Positions 1 to 8,185 of a stretch of 64,000 bases of DNA are shown piece after piece. The stretch's first letter is position 1; the number at the start of each line of letters is the position of its first letter. A program made the translations under genes and the position numbers. This DNA is from Lentzea aerocolonigenes (GTDB lineage Bacteria; Actinomycetota; Actinomycetes; Mycobacteriales; Pseudonocardiaceae), in assembly GCF_000974445.1 (NCBI RefSeq), contig NZ_BBOJ01000025.1, forward strand, positions 1 to 64,000, in the 5' to 3' direction. The notes below the pieces were generated by a model, which saw only the letters and a list, made by a program, of their open reading frames with translations, made no database searches and was not told where the DNA came from.

Positions 1-2
1 TG

Positions 3-602
3 AACACGCTGGGTCTGGTCTGCATAGTGCGGCGGCCCCGGCGGTACCGGTCCTGGCTCGGGCAGCCCGGCACGGTCGCCGAGAACGTGCTCAACCGCGA
101 GTTCGGCGCCGAGGCTCCGGACACGAAGTGGGTCACCGACGTGACCGAGTTCCGGATCGGGGACCGCAAGGTCTACCTGTCACCCGTGATCGACCTGTTC
201 GACCGGTCCGTCATCGCCTACTCCTGCGGACCCTCGCCGACGCTGGAGCTGACGAACTCCTCGCTGCGCGAGGCGATCGCCACCCTGCCCGCCGGGGCCG
301 CGCCGCTGGTGCACTCCGACCAGGGCTTCCAGTACCAGCACGCCTCCTGGCGTGCCCTGCTGGCCGACGCGTGCCTGACCCAGTCGATGTCACGGCGCGC
401 CAACTGTCTCGACAACTCGATCGCCGAGAACTTCTTCGGCCATCTGAAGGAAGAACTGTTCCACCACACCAGGTTCGACACCGTCGAGGAGTTCACCGTG
501 GCTCTGCACGAGTACATCGACTGGTACAACACCACCCGTATCTCGACCACGCTCAAGGGCCTGAGCCCGGTCGAGTACCGAGCCCAGGCCCTCGCGGCCT
601 AA
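3..602 (+). CDS. IS3-family transposase OrfB, 3' part (5' end outside window)
   Basis: This is an integrase-core (rve, RNase H-fold) transposase that would carry out DNA cleavage and strand transfer for the insertion sequence. The frame is open to the left edge and reads NTLGLVCIVRRPRRYR before the first internal GTG at 27, so the coding region is truncated by the window rather than starting at 27. The DDE triad is visible as the first Asp in WVTDVTEF, the second in HSDQGFQYQ, and the Glu in NSIAENFFGHLKEE. The C-terminus, with WYNTTRISTTLKGLSPVEYR, is the usual OrfB ending. About 200 residues of an expected 280-300 are present. Nothing in the visible part is broken. Confidence 0.9.
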   Translation, partial: NTLGLVCIVRRPRRYRSWLGQPGTVAENVLNREFGAEAPDTKWVTDVTEFRIGDRKVYLSPVIDLFDRSVIAYSCGPSPTLELTNSSLREAIATLPAGAAPLVHSDQGFQYQHASWRALLADACLTQSMSRRANCLDNSIAENFFGHLKEELFHHTRFDTVEEFTVALHEYIDWYNTTRISTTLKGLSPVEYRAQALAA

Positions 603-612
603 CCTTTACTTA

Positions 613-640
613 GCCAGTCCAACTTCCGGGGACCAGTTCA
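613..640. repeat. Putative IS3-family right inverted repeat
   Basis: The sequence lies 10 bp past the transposase stop and ends in CA. Its minus-strand reading starts TGAACTGG, as expected for an IS3-family end. The matching left repeat is outside the window, so the exact boundary is inferred. Confidence 0.5.
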
Positions 641-658
641 ATGAAGGCGCCCCTTCAT
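641..658 (-). terminator. Hairpin terminator of the polyprenyl synthase operon
   Basis: A perfect 7-bp stem (ATGAAGG/CCTTCAT, loop CGCC) lies 6 bp past the stop of the polyprenyl synthase gene. It directly abuts the IS end, which suggests the element inserted next to the terminator. Confidence 0.55.
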
Positions 659-664
659 CCCGCT

Positions 665-1684
665 TCAGCGGTCCCTGCTCGTGACCAGCCGGGCCAGACC
701 GCGCAGATCCAGGGCTGCGGCCGGACGCGGATCCGCTCGGTCCAGGCAGCCGAACGCCAGCCGCACGCGGCGGTCCGCCTCCGCTTCCGCCCACGCCCGG
801 CCGCCCGCTTCCGCGACGAGCGCGACGATGCGCTGGACCGTCTCGTCCGCGGCGCGGTCGGAGAGGTAGATCCGTCCGAGCAGGCGCCCCGCCGGCGTGT
901 CCGCGGCCAGTGCCGCCACGACTGGCAGGGTTCTCCTGCGGGCCCTGATGTCGGAGTGAGCGGGCTTGCCGGTCCTCTCCGGGTCCCCCCAGATGCCGAG
1001 GATGTCGTCGACCAGCTGGAAGGCGACGCCGAGATGCACCCCGAACCACCGGCAGTGGTCAGCGGCGGCGGGGTCGGCTCCGGCCGCGAGAGCACCGAGG
1101 CGGCAGGCCGCCCCCAGCAGGGCACCGGTCTTCCTCGCCGCGGTGGCGAGGCACTGCTCGACGTCGGCCGACGCCGCGGTCTCGGCCGCCACGTCGGCCG
1201 ACTGCCCTTCGCACAGGTCGACCAGCACGTCGGCGAGCACACCGGCCAGGGACGGCGGCACCAGGCGCAGCGCGAGTCCCACCAGGACGTCCCCGGTGAG
1301 GATCGCCGCCGTCGTCCCGAACCGCGCCCAGGCCGCAGGACGGTGCCGCCGCGTTTCGTCGCCGTCCATGACGTCGTCGTGCAGGAGCGAGAAGTCGTGG
1401 ATCAGCTCCACCGCCGTCGCGGCCGCGATCACGTCCGGCGCCGGAGGCCCGTCGGCGAACGCGCGGGCGCAGGCGAGGGTGAGAGCGGGCCTGAGCGCCT
1501 TGCCGCCCGGCGGTGAAGGTCTGCCGTCCGCGTCCCACCACCCGATGTGGTAGCCGGCGACGCGACGCAGCGCCGGGCCGAGCTCGTCCACCGCGGCGCG
1601 GTGCACCGGCTCGATCAGCGTGCGCGCGTCGGTCAGGAGGCGGGCGGGGCCGGACGTCGGCAGCACCACGTGACCCGTCATCAC
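665..1684 (-). CDS. Polyprenyl diphosphate synthase (trans-isoprenyl diphosphate synthase family)
   Basis: It condenses isopentenyl diphosphate with allylic diphosphates to make a linear prenyl diphosphate in the cytosol. About 339 residues, a normal family length. The substrate motif GGKALRP is at about 60-66, the first Asp-rich motif HDDVMDGD at 102-109 and the second, DDILGIWGD, at 226-234. The second motif has Gly where many short-chain synthases have Asp. This variant occurs in actinobacterial prenyl synthases beside hopanoid or encapsulin loci, but neither is visible here, so chain length and product are unknown. The start is GTG 1684 or ATG 1681, behind GGAGG; the GTG overlaps the stop of the upstream gene (GTGA), which indicates translational coupling. 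Confidence 0.9.
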   Translation of the reverse strand: MMTGHVVLPTSGPARLLTDARTLIEPVHRAAVDELGPALRRVAGYHIGWWDADGRPSPPGGKALRPALTLACARAFADGPPAPDVIAAATAVELIHDFSLLHDDVMDGDETRRHRPAAWARFGTTAAILTGDVLVGLALRLVPPSLAGVLADVLVDLCEGQSADVAAETAASADVEQCLATAARKTGALLGAACRLGALAAGADPAAADHCRWFGVHLGVAFQLVDDILGIWGDPERTGKPAHSDIRARRRTLPVVAALAADTPAGRLLGRIYLSDRAADETVQRIVALVAEAGGRAWAEAEADRRVRLAFGCLDRADPRPAAALDLRGLARLVTSRDR

Positions 1685-2367
1685 CGTCCCTCCGGCGCGC
1701 CGTCAGGGGCGAGCGCGCCCGTATCGCCGCCGGTGGAGAGCTGGACGTGCACGTGCCCTCTCCCCGCGTCGATGTTGATCACGTCCAGCTGGACCGCGGC
1801 CACCGACCACGTGCGCAGTGCCAGCGTGCGCTGCTCACCCGCCAGCGCCACGAGACTGCTCCTGACCGGCTCGGCCACACCGAGTGCCGTCTCGAACCCC
1901 TTGACCGCCGCGGCGAGCTGTTGCACAGCCGTGCGCAGGCCGGAACGCGCCACGTTGATCCCGTTTCCCGCGGAAGGCGACTGCTCGTACGACTTCTCCG
2001 CTGCCGAGAGAACGTCCTTCCACCCGTTCACCACCTCCGCGGTGAGTGGCGACTTCGGGGCCGACCCGTCGACGGGAGCCGCCTGCGCCATGGCCGCGAG
2101 CACCGGGGCCAGCTGGTCCCTGATCTCCTTGGCCTGGTCGGTCAGCGGGCCGAGCTGCGCGGCGTCGCGGGCGGCGTCCTCCCGTTGGAGTTCCGCGATC
2201 CGCCGCTGGGTCGCGTCCGGCCCGTTCCCCGAGGTGATCACGTACGCGACCGCCAGCCCGAGCAGGAAGGCGGTGAGGAAACCCGCCCACAGCCGCCCTT
2301 TCGGCCTGGGCGGCGGCGTGGCCCAGACGGCGGCCTTGGTCGCACGTGACCGAACGGTCCTGCTCAT
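1681..2367 (-). CDS. Membrane-anchored coiled-coil protein, function unknown
   Basis: 228 residues. A basic N-terminus with a Pro-rich stretch (PPPRPKGR) precedes one membrane segment at about 26-45. A long, helical, Ala/Gln/Glu-rich region of coiled-coil character follows (about 50-200), with a short acidic tail. It has no cysteine motif, signal cleavage site or catalytic motif that I recognise. The start ATG 2367 has GAGGAG five bases upstream. It is the first gene of a two-gene operon, overlapping the polyprenyl synthase start by 4 bp. A role in anchoring or assisting the prenyl synthase is possible from the coupling alone but not shown. Confidence 0.75.
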   Translation of the reverse strand: MSRTVRSRATKAAVWATPPPRPKGRLWAGFLTAFLLGLAVAYVITSGNGPDATQRRIAELQREDAARDAAQLGPLTDQAKEIRDQLAPVLAAMAQAAPVDGSAPKSPLTAEVVNGWKDVLSAAEKSYEQSPSAGNGINVARSGLRTAVQQLAAAVKGFETALGVAEPVRSSLVALAGEQRTLALRTWSVAAVQLDVINIDAGRGHVHVQLSTGGDTGALAPDGAPEGR

Positions 2368-2394
2368 GGTTGCTCCTCGACGCCGTTGCGGGGA

Positions 2395-2430
2395 AGCCGG
2401 TCAGCGGCCCCGGAAGACCGCTGACCGGCT
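2395..2430 (-). terminator. Strong hairpin after the ThuA/sugar dehydrogenase gene
   Basis: Perfect 13-bp arms (AGCCGGTCAGCGG / CCGCTGACCGGCT) with a 10-base loop lie 6 bp beyond the stop at 2437. It separates the carbohydrate locus from the prenyl synthase operon. Confidence 0.75.
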
Positions 2431-2436
2431 CCTCGG

Positions 2437-5400
2437 CTACCGGAAGGTCCACCTCTGGTTGGTCCCGCCGTGGCAGGTCCAGATGATGAGCTGGGTTCCG
2501 TCCGCCGTGCCTGCGCCGTTGGCGTCCAGGCACTTCGTGCCGTTGCGGATCGAGCCGTCGGACTGCGCGGTCCAGTTCTGCCCGGACGCGCCGTTGCACG
2601 TCCACAGCCTGACGATCGCGCCGTCGGTCTGGCTGTTGCCGGTCACGTCGAGGCACTTGTCGAGCGACCGCAGCGTGGTGCCGTTCTGCGTCCACTTCTG
2701 GTTGTTGCCGCCGTTGCAGGTCCACAGCTGGACCTTGGCACCGTCGGTGGAGCTGGCTCCGTTGACGTCGACGCACTTGCCGCCGCCGCCGACGATCTCC
2801 TTCGCACCGCCACCACCCGGCTGTCCCGCGCCCGGTCCGACGTAGGTGATCGAGTCGAGGTCGAAGCTGGTCGACGACGACGTCTTGAACACCGCGAACA
2901 GCTCGACGGTGCCGGCCGGCGCGGTCACGTTCACCGCGGGCGTGCTGGCGTAGGTGTCCGCGCCACCGGTGCTGGTGACCGGCGACGAGGCGATGAGCTG
3001 ACCCGTCGGCGAACCGGCGCGCAGTTCGATCGTCCCTCCGCCGCCTGTCGGCGATGACACCCGGAACGACACCTGGTTGATGCCGGTGAAGTTGACCGGT
3101 TTGAACGAGATCCAGTCGTTGTTGCTGATGTCACCGACCCTGGCACCGGACTCGGCGCCCGCCTGAGACACGATCGTCACGCCGGACGAGTCGTTGAAGA
3201 ACTCGGCCTGCTTCTGCTTGGGCTGCAACACGACCTGGGCACTGCCGGTCAGGGGCGGCACGCCGTTCGCACCGTTGTCGGTGTACTCGGCCGAGCCGAT
3301 GACGTGCACGTTGAGACCTTGGTGCCCGGAGTCGATCGTGGTCTGGAGCGCGCCCGAACAGCCGGTCATCGGCGAGCCGATCGGGTGCTTGTGCGAGTCG
3401 TGGCCCATGTTCGACTGGACGCTCACCTTGCCGCAGTCGATCGTGCCGTCCTCCAGGTCGGTCACGGACAGCGTGTACGGGACGGGGTCACCGAAGTTGA
3501 TCATCCCGCCGTCGACGGGACCGGTGAACTTCACCACCGGCTCGGTGTTGCCCACGCTGATGGTCACGTTCGCGGTGCCGATCTTGCCGGCCGAGTTGGT
3601 GACGGTGAGCTGGGCGGTGAACTTCCCGCTGCCGGTGTAGACGTGCGTGGGGTTCTGCTCCGTGGACGTGGCGCCGTCGCCGAACGTCCACCGGTAGGTC
3701 AGCGGCAGACCACCCGGGTCGTTGGAACCGGCGCTGGAGAAGCGCACCGTCAACGGCGACGGACCGGTCAGCGGACTGGCGGAGGCCTGCGCCACGGGTA
3801 GCCGTTCACCGGTGGTCGTGTAGTCGATGCGCCACAACCCGGCGCCGGGCAACGGTTTGTTGTCGTCCCAGCCCGTTCCCCAGGTCAGCAGGTACATCGA
3901 CCCGTCGGGACCGAACTTCGCGTCCATCGGCGAGGCGAACGACATGTTGGACAGGAAGTTGTTGACCTTCAGCAGGTTCCCGGACGAGTCCATCCGGAAC
4001 TCCCACATGCGGTTGCGGGACCACTCGCCGAAGAACGGGGTCTGGTCGAAGTAGGCGGGGAACTTCGTGCTCGACGGGTTGCCCGCGTTGTACTGGTAGG
4101 CGGGGAACGCCATCGGCGCCTCGCCGCCGCTGCTCGGGCCCATCTCCGGGAAGGCGTTGCCGTTCGCGCCGTTGCCGTACCAGAGGTCCGCGGCCCGCGA
4201 CGCGGGCAGAGTCGTCAGGCCGGTGTTGTTGGGCGAGTTGTTGACCGGCGAGGCGCAGTTGAACTTCGGGCCGGACGTGCCGTTGGCGAAGTTCCAGTCG
4301 TTGTAGGCGATGTTGTTCGCCACGCAGTACGGCCAGCCGTAGTTGCCCGGCGACTTGATCACGTTCCACTCGACGAGCCCGGCCGGGCCGCGGTTCGCGT
4401 TGTCGCCGCCCGCGTCCGGGCCGTAGTCGGCCGCGTAGATCACGCCGGTGGTCGGGTGCACGCTGAACCGGAACACGTTGCGGAAGCCCATCGCGTAGAT
4501 CTCGGGCCGCGTCTTGGCCGTGCCGGGCGCGAACATGTTGCCCGAGGGCACGGTGTAGGTGCCGTCGGCCTCGGGGTGGATGCGCAGGATCTTGCCGCGC
4601 AGGTCGTTGGTGTTGGCCGCGGTGCCCTGCGCGTCGTACAGCGAGCGACCGGGACGTTCGTCGATCGGCGCGTAGCCGCCCGAGTCACCGTTGGGGTTGG
4701 TGTCGTCGCCGACGCTGATGTAGAGGTTGCCGTTCGGCCCGAAGTTCAGCTGGCCGCCGGTGTGGCCCGGCTCCTCCTTGCGCGACGCGGGCAGGGTGAG
4801 CAGGACCTTCTCGCTGGCCATGTCCATCCTGTCGCCGTTCATGGTGAAGCGCGAGATCCTGGCGATCTCCTGGCTCCCCGCCGGCGAGTAGTTCAGGTAG
4901 ACCCATTTGTTGGTGGCGAACGCCGGGTCGAGCGCCATGCCGACCAGGCCGTCCTCCGAGTTCTGCCCCTGGCCGTAGACGCTGAGCGTGCCCGCGACGA
5001 CCGTCGTCCTGGTGTCCGGCTTGTAGATCTTCAGGTTGCCGCCGTACTCGTTGAAGAACACCCGGCCGTCGGGAGCGACGTCGAGCGTGCTCGGCGCGAT
5101 GGTGGAGTTGTCGAGCTGCACCTTCTGGAAGCTGCTCCACACCGTGGGACCGCAGTCCGCGCCCACGATGCCGCCCGCGGTCTCCACGCCACCGGTGATG
5201 TGCTGGCGGAACAGGGGTTCCGAGTAGCTCGAGGCGTTGTGGCCCATGCCGGTCGCCCACACCCGGCCGCCCTCGAAGTTGCGGCACCACGAGATCGGGT
5301 GGTCGACGCCCATCTTCTGCGGGCCCGCGTCGTAGGTCGACTCGTCCGCCGTGACCAGCACGTGCACGTCACCGCGCGCGGAGCGGTTGAAGTTGTACCA

Positions 5401-5931
5401 CTCCTCGGTGCGCGTCCACCGGTCCGGAAGACCGGCCCCGGACGGGTGCTTGCGGTCGGCGACCTTGGCGGTGCCGGACACGATCGACGAGTGCTGGGTC
5501 ATGGTCATGCCGAGCATCTGGTCCCACCACGGGAACTGCTGCTCGATGTTCATGTCCGTGGCGTTGTGGATCGCCACCACGCCGCCGCCCCTGCGCACGT
5601 AGTTCTGCATCGCGGTGCGCTGCGCGGCGGTGTCCCACACCATGCCCGACGTCTGCAGCATCACGACCACGCTGAACGTGGCGAGCGTGGTGTCGTTGAA
5701 GACCGACGCGTCCTCGGTCTTGGTCATCTCCCAGCCGCGCTGGGCGGCCAGCTGCTCCATCATCGTGATGCCCGCCGGGATGGAGTCGTGCCGGTACGCC
5801 CCGGCGGCGGTCTTGGTGAACAGCAGGACGTGCAGGCCGTGGGCCTGTGCCGGGGTGATCGGCGTGACGAGCCCCATCACCACCAGAGCACCGGCCAACG
5901 CCGCCAGTAGTCGCTTGAGTCTGTCTTGCAT
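2437..5931 (-). CDS. Secreted ThuA - glucose/sorbosone dehydrogenase - PKD - CBM - ricin-type lectin fusion
   Basis: Large secreted multidomain protein, 1164 residues from ATG 5931; GGAGGAG stands five bases upstream, so a longer reading into the next gene is rejected. Order: signal peptide 1-30 (AQA-HG cleavage); ThuA-like domain about 32-255 (GLHVLLFTKT start, RHDSIPAG); PQQ-type glucose/sorbosone dehydrogenase beta-propeller about 265-690 (DPAFATNKWVYLNYSP, DLRGKILRIHPE, MGFRNVFRFSV); PKD about 710-795 (WTFGDGATSTEQNPTHVY); an Ig-like linker; a CBM6-like beta-sandwich about 905-1035; and ricin-B/CBM13 repeats about 1040-1164 (QLWTCNGGNNQKW, IIWTCHGGTNQRWTFR). It would oxidise an extracellular sugar while bound to polysaccharide. 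ThuA-linked systems make 3-keto sugars; the substrate here is inferred only. It lies downstream of the isomerase gene, with 32 bp between. Confidence 0.9.
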   Translation of the reverse strand: MQDRLKRLLAALAGALVVMGLVTPITPAQAHGLHVLLFTKTAAGAYRHDSIPAGITMMEQLAAQRGWEMTKTEDASVFNDTTLATFSVVVMLQTSGMVWDTAAQRTAMQNYVRRGGGVVAIHNATDMNIEQQFPWWDQMLGMTMTQHSSIVSGTAKVADRKHPSGAGLPDRWTRTEEWYNFNRSARGDVHVLVTADESTYDAGPQKMGVDHPISWCRNFEGGRVWATGMGHNASSYSEPLFRQHITGGVETAGGIVGADCGPTVWSSFQKVQLDNSTIAPSTLDVAPDGRVFFNEYGGNLKIYKPDTRTTVVAGTLSVYGQGQNSEDGLVGMALDPAFATNKWVYLNYSPAGSQEIARISRFTMNGDRMDMASEKVLLTLPASRKEEPGHTGGQLNFGPNGNLYISVGDDTNPNGDSGGYAPIDERPGRSLYDAQGTAANTNDLRGKILRIHPEADGTYTVPSGNMFAPGTAKTRPEIYAMGFRNVFRFSVHPTTGVIYAADYGPDAGGDNANRGPAGLVEWNVIKSPGNYGWPYCVANNIAYNDWNFANGTSGPKFNCASPVNNSPNNTGLTTLPASRAADLWYGNGANGNAFPEMGPSSGGEAPMAFPAYQYNAGNPSSTKFPAYFDQTPFFGEWSRNRMWEFRMDSSGNLLKVNNFLSNMSFASPMDAKFGPDGSMYLLTWGTGWDDNKPLPGAGLWRIDYTTTGERLPVAQASASPLTGPSPLTVRFSSAGSNDPGGLPLTYRWTFGDGATSTEQNPTHVYTGSGKFTAQLTVTNSAGKIGTANVTISVGNTEPVVKFTGPVDGGMINFGDPVPYTLSVTDLEDGTIDCGKVSVQSNMGHDSHKHPIGSPMTGCSGALQTTIDSGHQGLNVHVIGSAEYTDNGANGVPPLTGSAQVVLQPKQKQAEFFNDSSGVTIVSQAGAESGARVGDISNNDWISFKPVNFTGINQVSFRVSSPTGGGGTIELRAGSPTGQLIASSPVTSTGGADTYASTPAVNVTAPAGTVELFAVFKTSSSTSFDLDSITYVGPGAGQPGGGGAKEIVGGGGKCVDVNGASSTDGAKVQLWTCNGGNNQKWTQNGTTLRSLDKCLDVTGNSQTDGAIVRLWTCNGASGQNWTAQSDGSIRNGTKCLDANGAGTADGTQLIIWTCHGGTNQRWTFR

Positions 5932-5963
5932 TGCCACTCCTCCGGGGGTGGTGACGCGGTCGG

Positions 5964-6839
5964 CTAACGGGTGAGAGCGGCGGCGGCAGCGTGCAGGAAG
6001 GCCAGGCCTTCGACGGCGAGGGCGTCCGGGGAGTCGGCCAGCGGCCGCCAGATCGAGGCGGCCGTCGCGATGGCGGCGTTGTCCGGGGTGAACGACTCGA
6101 TGCACAAGGGACCGCGGTAGCCGGCATCGCCCAGGGCGCCCAGCAAGGCGGGCCAGTCCTGGTGATCGCGACCCGGCGTACCGCGGTCGTTGGCGCACAC
6201 CTGAACGTGTGCGATGCGCGCGCCGGCGGCGAGAACCGCCTTCACCGGCGCCGCTTCCTCGATGTTGAGGTGGTAGGTGTCGAGCGCCAGGCCGCATCCC
6301 TCGGCAGGGAGCCCGTCCAGCGCCTCGAGCGCTTGGTCCACGGTGTTCAGCAGGCTCGTCTCGTACCGGTTCAGCGGCTCCACGGCGATGCGGACACCGC
6401 GCTGCGCCGCGTACTCGACGACGGGGCGGAGGTTCGCGCGCAGCTCGCGGTACACCCGCGGCCGGTCGTCGATGCGCCAGGTGCGGCCGACCGAGCTGTA
6501 CGCGGGGCCAGCCGCGACCGGGCTGCCGACGATCGCCGCGACGTCGACGACGTGCCGCAGGTAGTCCTGGGTCTCCGCGACCGTGTCCGCGGCGACCAGC
6601 TCACGGCCGGGCGGCATGACGAGGCAGACGGTCGCTCCGAGGTTCAGCTCGGCCAGCAGGTCCGCGGCGCGGCGCGGGTCCCAGTCGCCCGGCTGCTCCA
6701 CCGGCAGTTCGATGACGTCGAACCCCCACTCGCGAACCCGTGGCGCGAGCGCGGCCAACCCGTCATCGGTGAGCGGTGACGTCCAAACCCATGTGTTGAC
6801 GCCGATGTCCCACATGCAGGTGAACGTAAGCCCGACCAT
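5964..6839 (-). CDS. Sugar phosphate isomerase/epimerase-like TIM-barrel protein
   Basis: 291 residues of the AP-endonuclease-2/xylose-isomerase-like TIM barrel, cytoplasmic, with no signal peptide. Metal-ligand positions match the family: Glu in EPLNRYETSLLNT, Asp in ALDTYHLNIEE, His in IAHVQVCANDRGTPG and the C-terminal Glu in CIESF. Relatives include tagatose/psicose 3-epimerases and 3-keto-sugar-processing enzymes. Next to ThuA and DUF1080 proteins, a role on keto-sugars is plausible but unproven. The ATG at 6839 is taken; the ATG at 6815 (MWDIGVNTW) fits the domain edge equally well, and neither has a good ribosome-binding site. The gene follows the ROK gene after a terminator-like hairpin. 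Confidence 0.85.
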   Translation of the reverse strand: MVGLTFTCMWDIGVNTWVWTSPLTDDGLAALAPRVREWGFDVIELPVEQPGDWDPRRAADLLAELNLGATVCLVMPPGRELVAADTVAETQDYLRHVVDVAAIVGSPVAAGPAYSSVGRTWRIDDRPRVYRELRANLRPVVEYAAQRGVRIAVEPLNRYETSLLNTVDQALEALDGLPAEGCGLALDTYHLNIEEAAPVKAVLAAGARIAHVQVCANDRGTPGRDHQDWPALLGALGDAGYRGPLCIESFTPDNAAIATAASIWRPLADSPDALAVEGLAFLHAAAAALTR

Positions 6840-6858
6840 ATGGCAGGGTCAATGCAAA

Positions 6859-6877
6859 AGTCCGACGCAACCGGACT
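6859..6877 (-). terminator. Hairpin plus T-run between ROK and isomerase genes
   Basis: On the minus strand AGTCCG, a 7-base loop and CGGACT are followed by TTTTG. It reads as a weak intrinsic terminator for the ROK gene or an attenuator before the isomerase. It could alternatively be a repressor site, since it is the only dyad in this 68-bp gap. Confidence 0.45.
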
Positions 6878-6907
6878 AAATTATGGCTGATCTATGCCAA
6901 AAGTAGT

Positions 6908-8110
6908 TCAGGCCTGTCCGGCGGAGATCGCGGAGACGACCGCGCCCAGCCGGGCGTCCAGCACCTCCGGCGACAGCACGTGCTGCACGACCATTGCCGC
7001 GGCGCCCAGCACGCCGGCGGTCGCACCCGCGGTCGACGCGACGATCCTCAGGTTCTCCGTGGCCAGTGGCAGGGAGCGCCGGTAGATCGACTCGCGCACC
7101 CCCGCCAGCAGCATCTCCCCCGCCTCCGCCACCAGCCCGCCGATGACCACCAGGGACGGGTTGAACATGCTCACGCACCCGGCGAGCACCTCGCCGATGT
7201 CCCTGCCCGCCTGCCGCACCACCCGGCCCGCCTCGAGGTTGCCGGACCGGACCAGGTGCACCACGTCGGCCGTCGAGTGCGCGGGGAGTCCCAGTTCCCT
7301 CAGCTTCGCCGCGAGCGCCGGACCACCGGCGACCGCCTCCAGGCACCCGGTGTTGCCACAGCGGCACAGCGCGTCCTCACCGTCGGGCACCCTGATGTGC
7401 CCGAGGTCGCCCGCCGCGCCGGCCGCGCCGCGGTGGAGCACGCCGTTGCTGATCAGCCCGGCACCGACGCCGGTCGCCGCCTTGATCACGATCATGTGCA
7501 GCACGTCCGGGTGCGAGGCGGTGTGCTCGCCCAACGCCATCAGGTTGACCTCGTTGTCGACCAGCACCGGCACGTCGAACTCCGCCGCGATGGCCGCGGG
7601 CACGTCGAACCCGTCCCAGCCCGGCATGATCGGCGGGTTGTTCGGGCGGCCGGTGGAGTGCTCGACCGGGCCGGGCAGGCCGATGCCCACGCCGGCGATC
7701 TCCGCGGTGTCCACCCCGCGCAGCAGCTCGCGCCAGGTCGCGACCAGGAGCTCGAGGATCGCCTCCGGACCGTCCGCGATGTCGAGACCTACCTGTTCGA
7801 CCGCGAGCAACCGGCACCCGAGGTCGGAGACCGCGACGGTCGCGTGGGTGGCCCCCACCTCGGCCGCCAGCACCAGCTGCGCGCCGGGGTTGAACACGAA
7901 CCGGCTCGCGGGGCGCCCGCCGGTGGACTCCTCAATGCCACCTCCGGTCACCAGCCCAGCAGCCAGGAGCACGTCGAGCCGCAACCGCACCGTGGACCGG
8001 ACGAGGCCGGTCGCGGCCACGATCTCCGCTCGGGTGCGCGGCCTGCCGTCCATCAACAGGCGCAGCACGGCGCTCGGGGAACCGGAATCGATGCCATGGG
8101 TGCTCTCCAT
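6908..8110 (-). CDS. ROK-family transcriptional regulator
   Basis: 400 residues. A MarR-like winged helix-turn-helix is at about 12-58 (LLMDGRPRTRAEIVAATGL...STVRLRLDVLLAAGLV), followed by the ROK sugar-kinase-like fold. The ROK zinc site is intact: GH at 237-238 and the CxCGxxGCLE motif at 249-258. The ATP/sugar-site residues seen in ROK kinases are partly present (VGIGLPGPV, VDNEVNLMALGE), so catalytic activity is uncertain. Such proteins repress sugar-utilisation genes until a sugar or sugar-phosphate binds. It sits among the glycosidase genes and is a good candidate for their local regulator. The start ATG 8110 lacks an obvious ribosome-binding site. Confidence 0.9.
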   Translation of the reverse strand: MESTHGIDSGSPSAVLRLLMDGRPRTRAEIVAATGLVRSTVRLRLDVLLAAGLVTGGGIEESTGGRPASRFVFNPGAQLVLAAEVGATHATVAVSDLGCRLLAVEQVGLDIADGPEAILELLVATWRELLRGVDTAEIAGVGIGLPGPVEHSTGRPNNPPIMPGWDGFDVPAAIAAEFDVPVLVDNEVNLMALGEHTASHPDVLHMIVIKAATGVGAGLISNGVLHRGAAGAAGDLGHIRVPDGEDALCRCGNTGCLEAVAGGPALAAKLRELGLPAHSTADVVHLVRSGNLEAGRVVRQAGRDIGEVLAGCVSMFNPSLVVIGGLVAEAGEMLLAGVRESIYRRSLPLATENLRIVASTAGATAGVLGAAAMVVQHVLSPEVLDARLGAVVSAISAGQA

Positions 8111-8185
8111 CGGGCAATTGTCACACCGGCAACGAAAGAACCGGGCTCAACGTCGGGCTTGCGTGTGATCGTCACCGAACCCGGG

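Larger units (their letters stand above)
1..640 (+). mobile_element. Right end of an IS3-family insertion sequence (cut by window edge)
   Basis: The 3' part of an OrfB-type transposase is followed at 613-640 by a sequence that, read on the minus strand, begins TGAACTGGTCCCCGGAAGTT. That fits an IS3-family terminal inverted repeat, which starts with TG. The left end lies outside the window, so the repeat cannot be paired and no target duplication can be checked. The host sequence appears to resume at 641 with a terminator hairpin that belongs to the neighbouring minus-strand gene. Confidence 0.7.

Noticed and set aside
2450..2800. CRISPR-like or tandem-repeat array in regularly spaced repeats at the 3' ends of the lectin genes
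   Set aside because: The repeats are imperfect, in frame and encode the QxW-type CBM13 repeats; spacing follows the protein fold.
5932..6297. In-frame N-terminal extension of the ThuA/dehydrogenase protein into the isomerase gene
   Set aside because: It overlaps a clear isomerase coding region, and the ATG at 5931 has a strong GGAGGAG site followed by a classic signal peptide.
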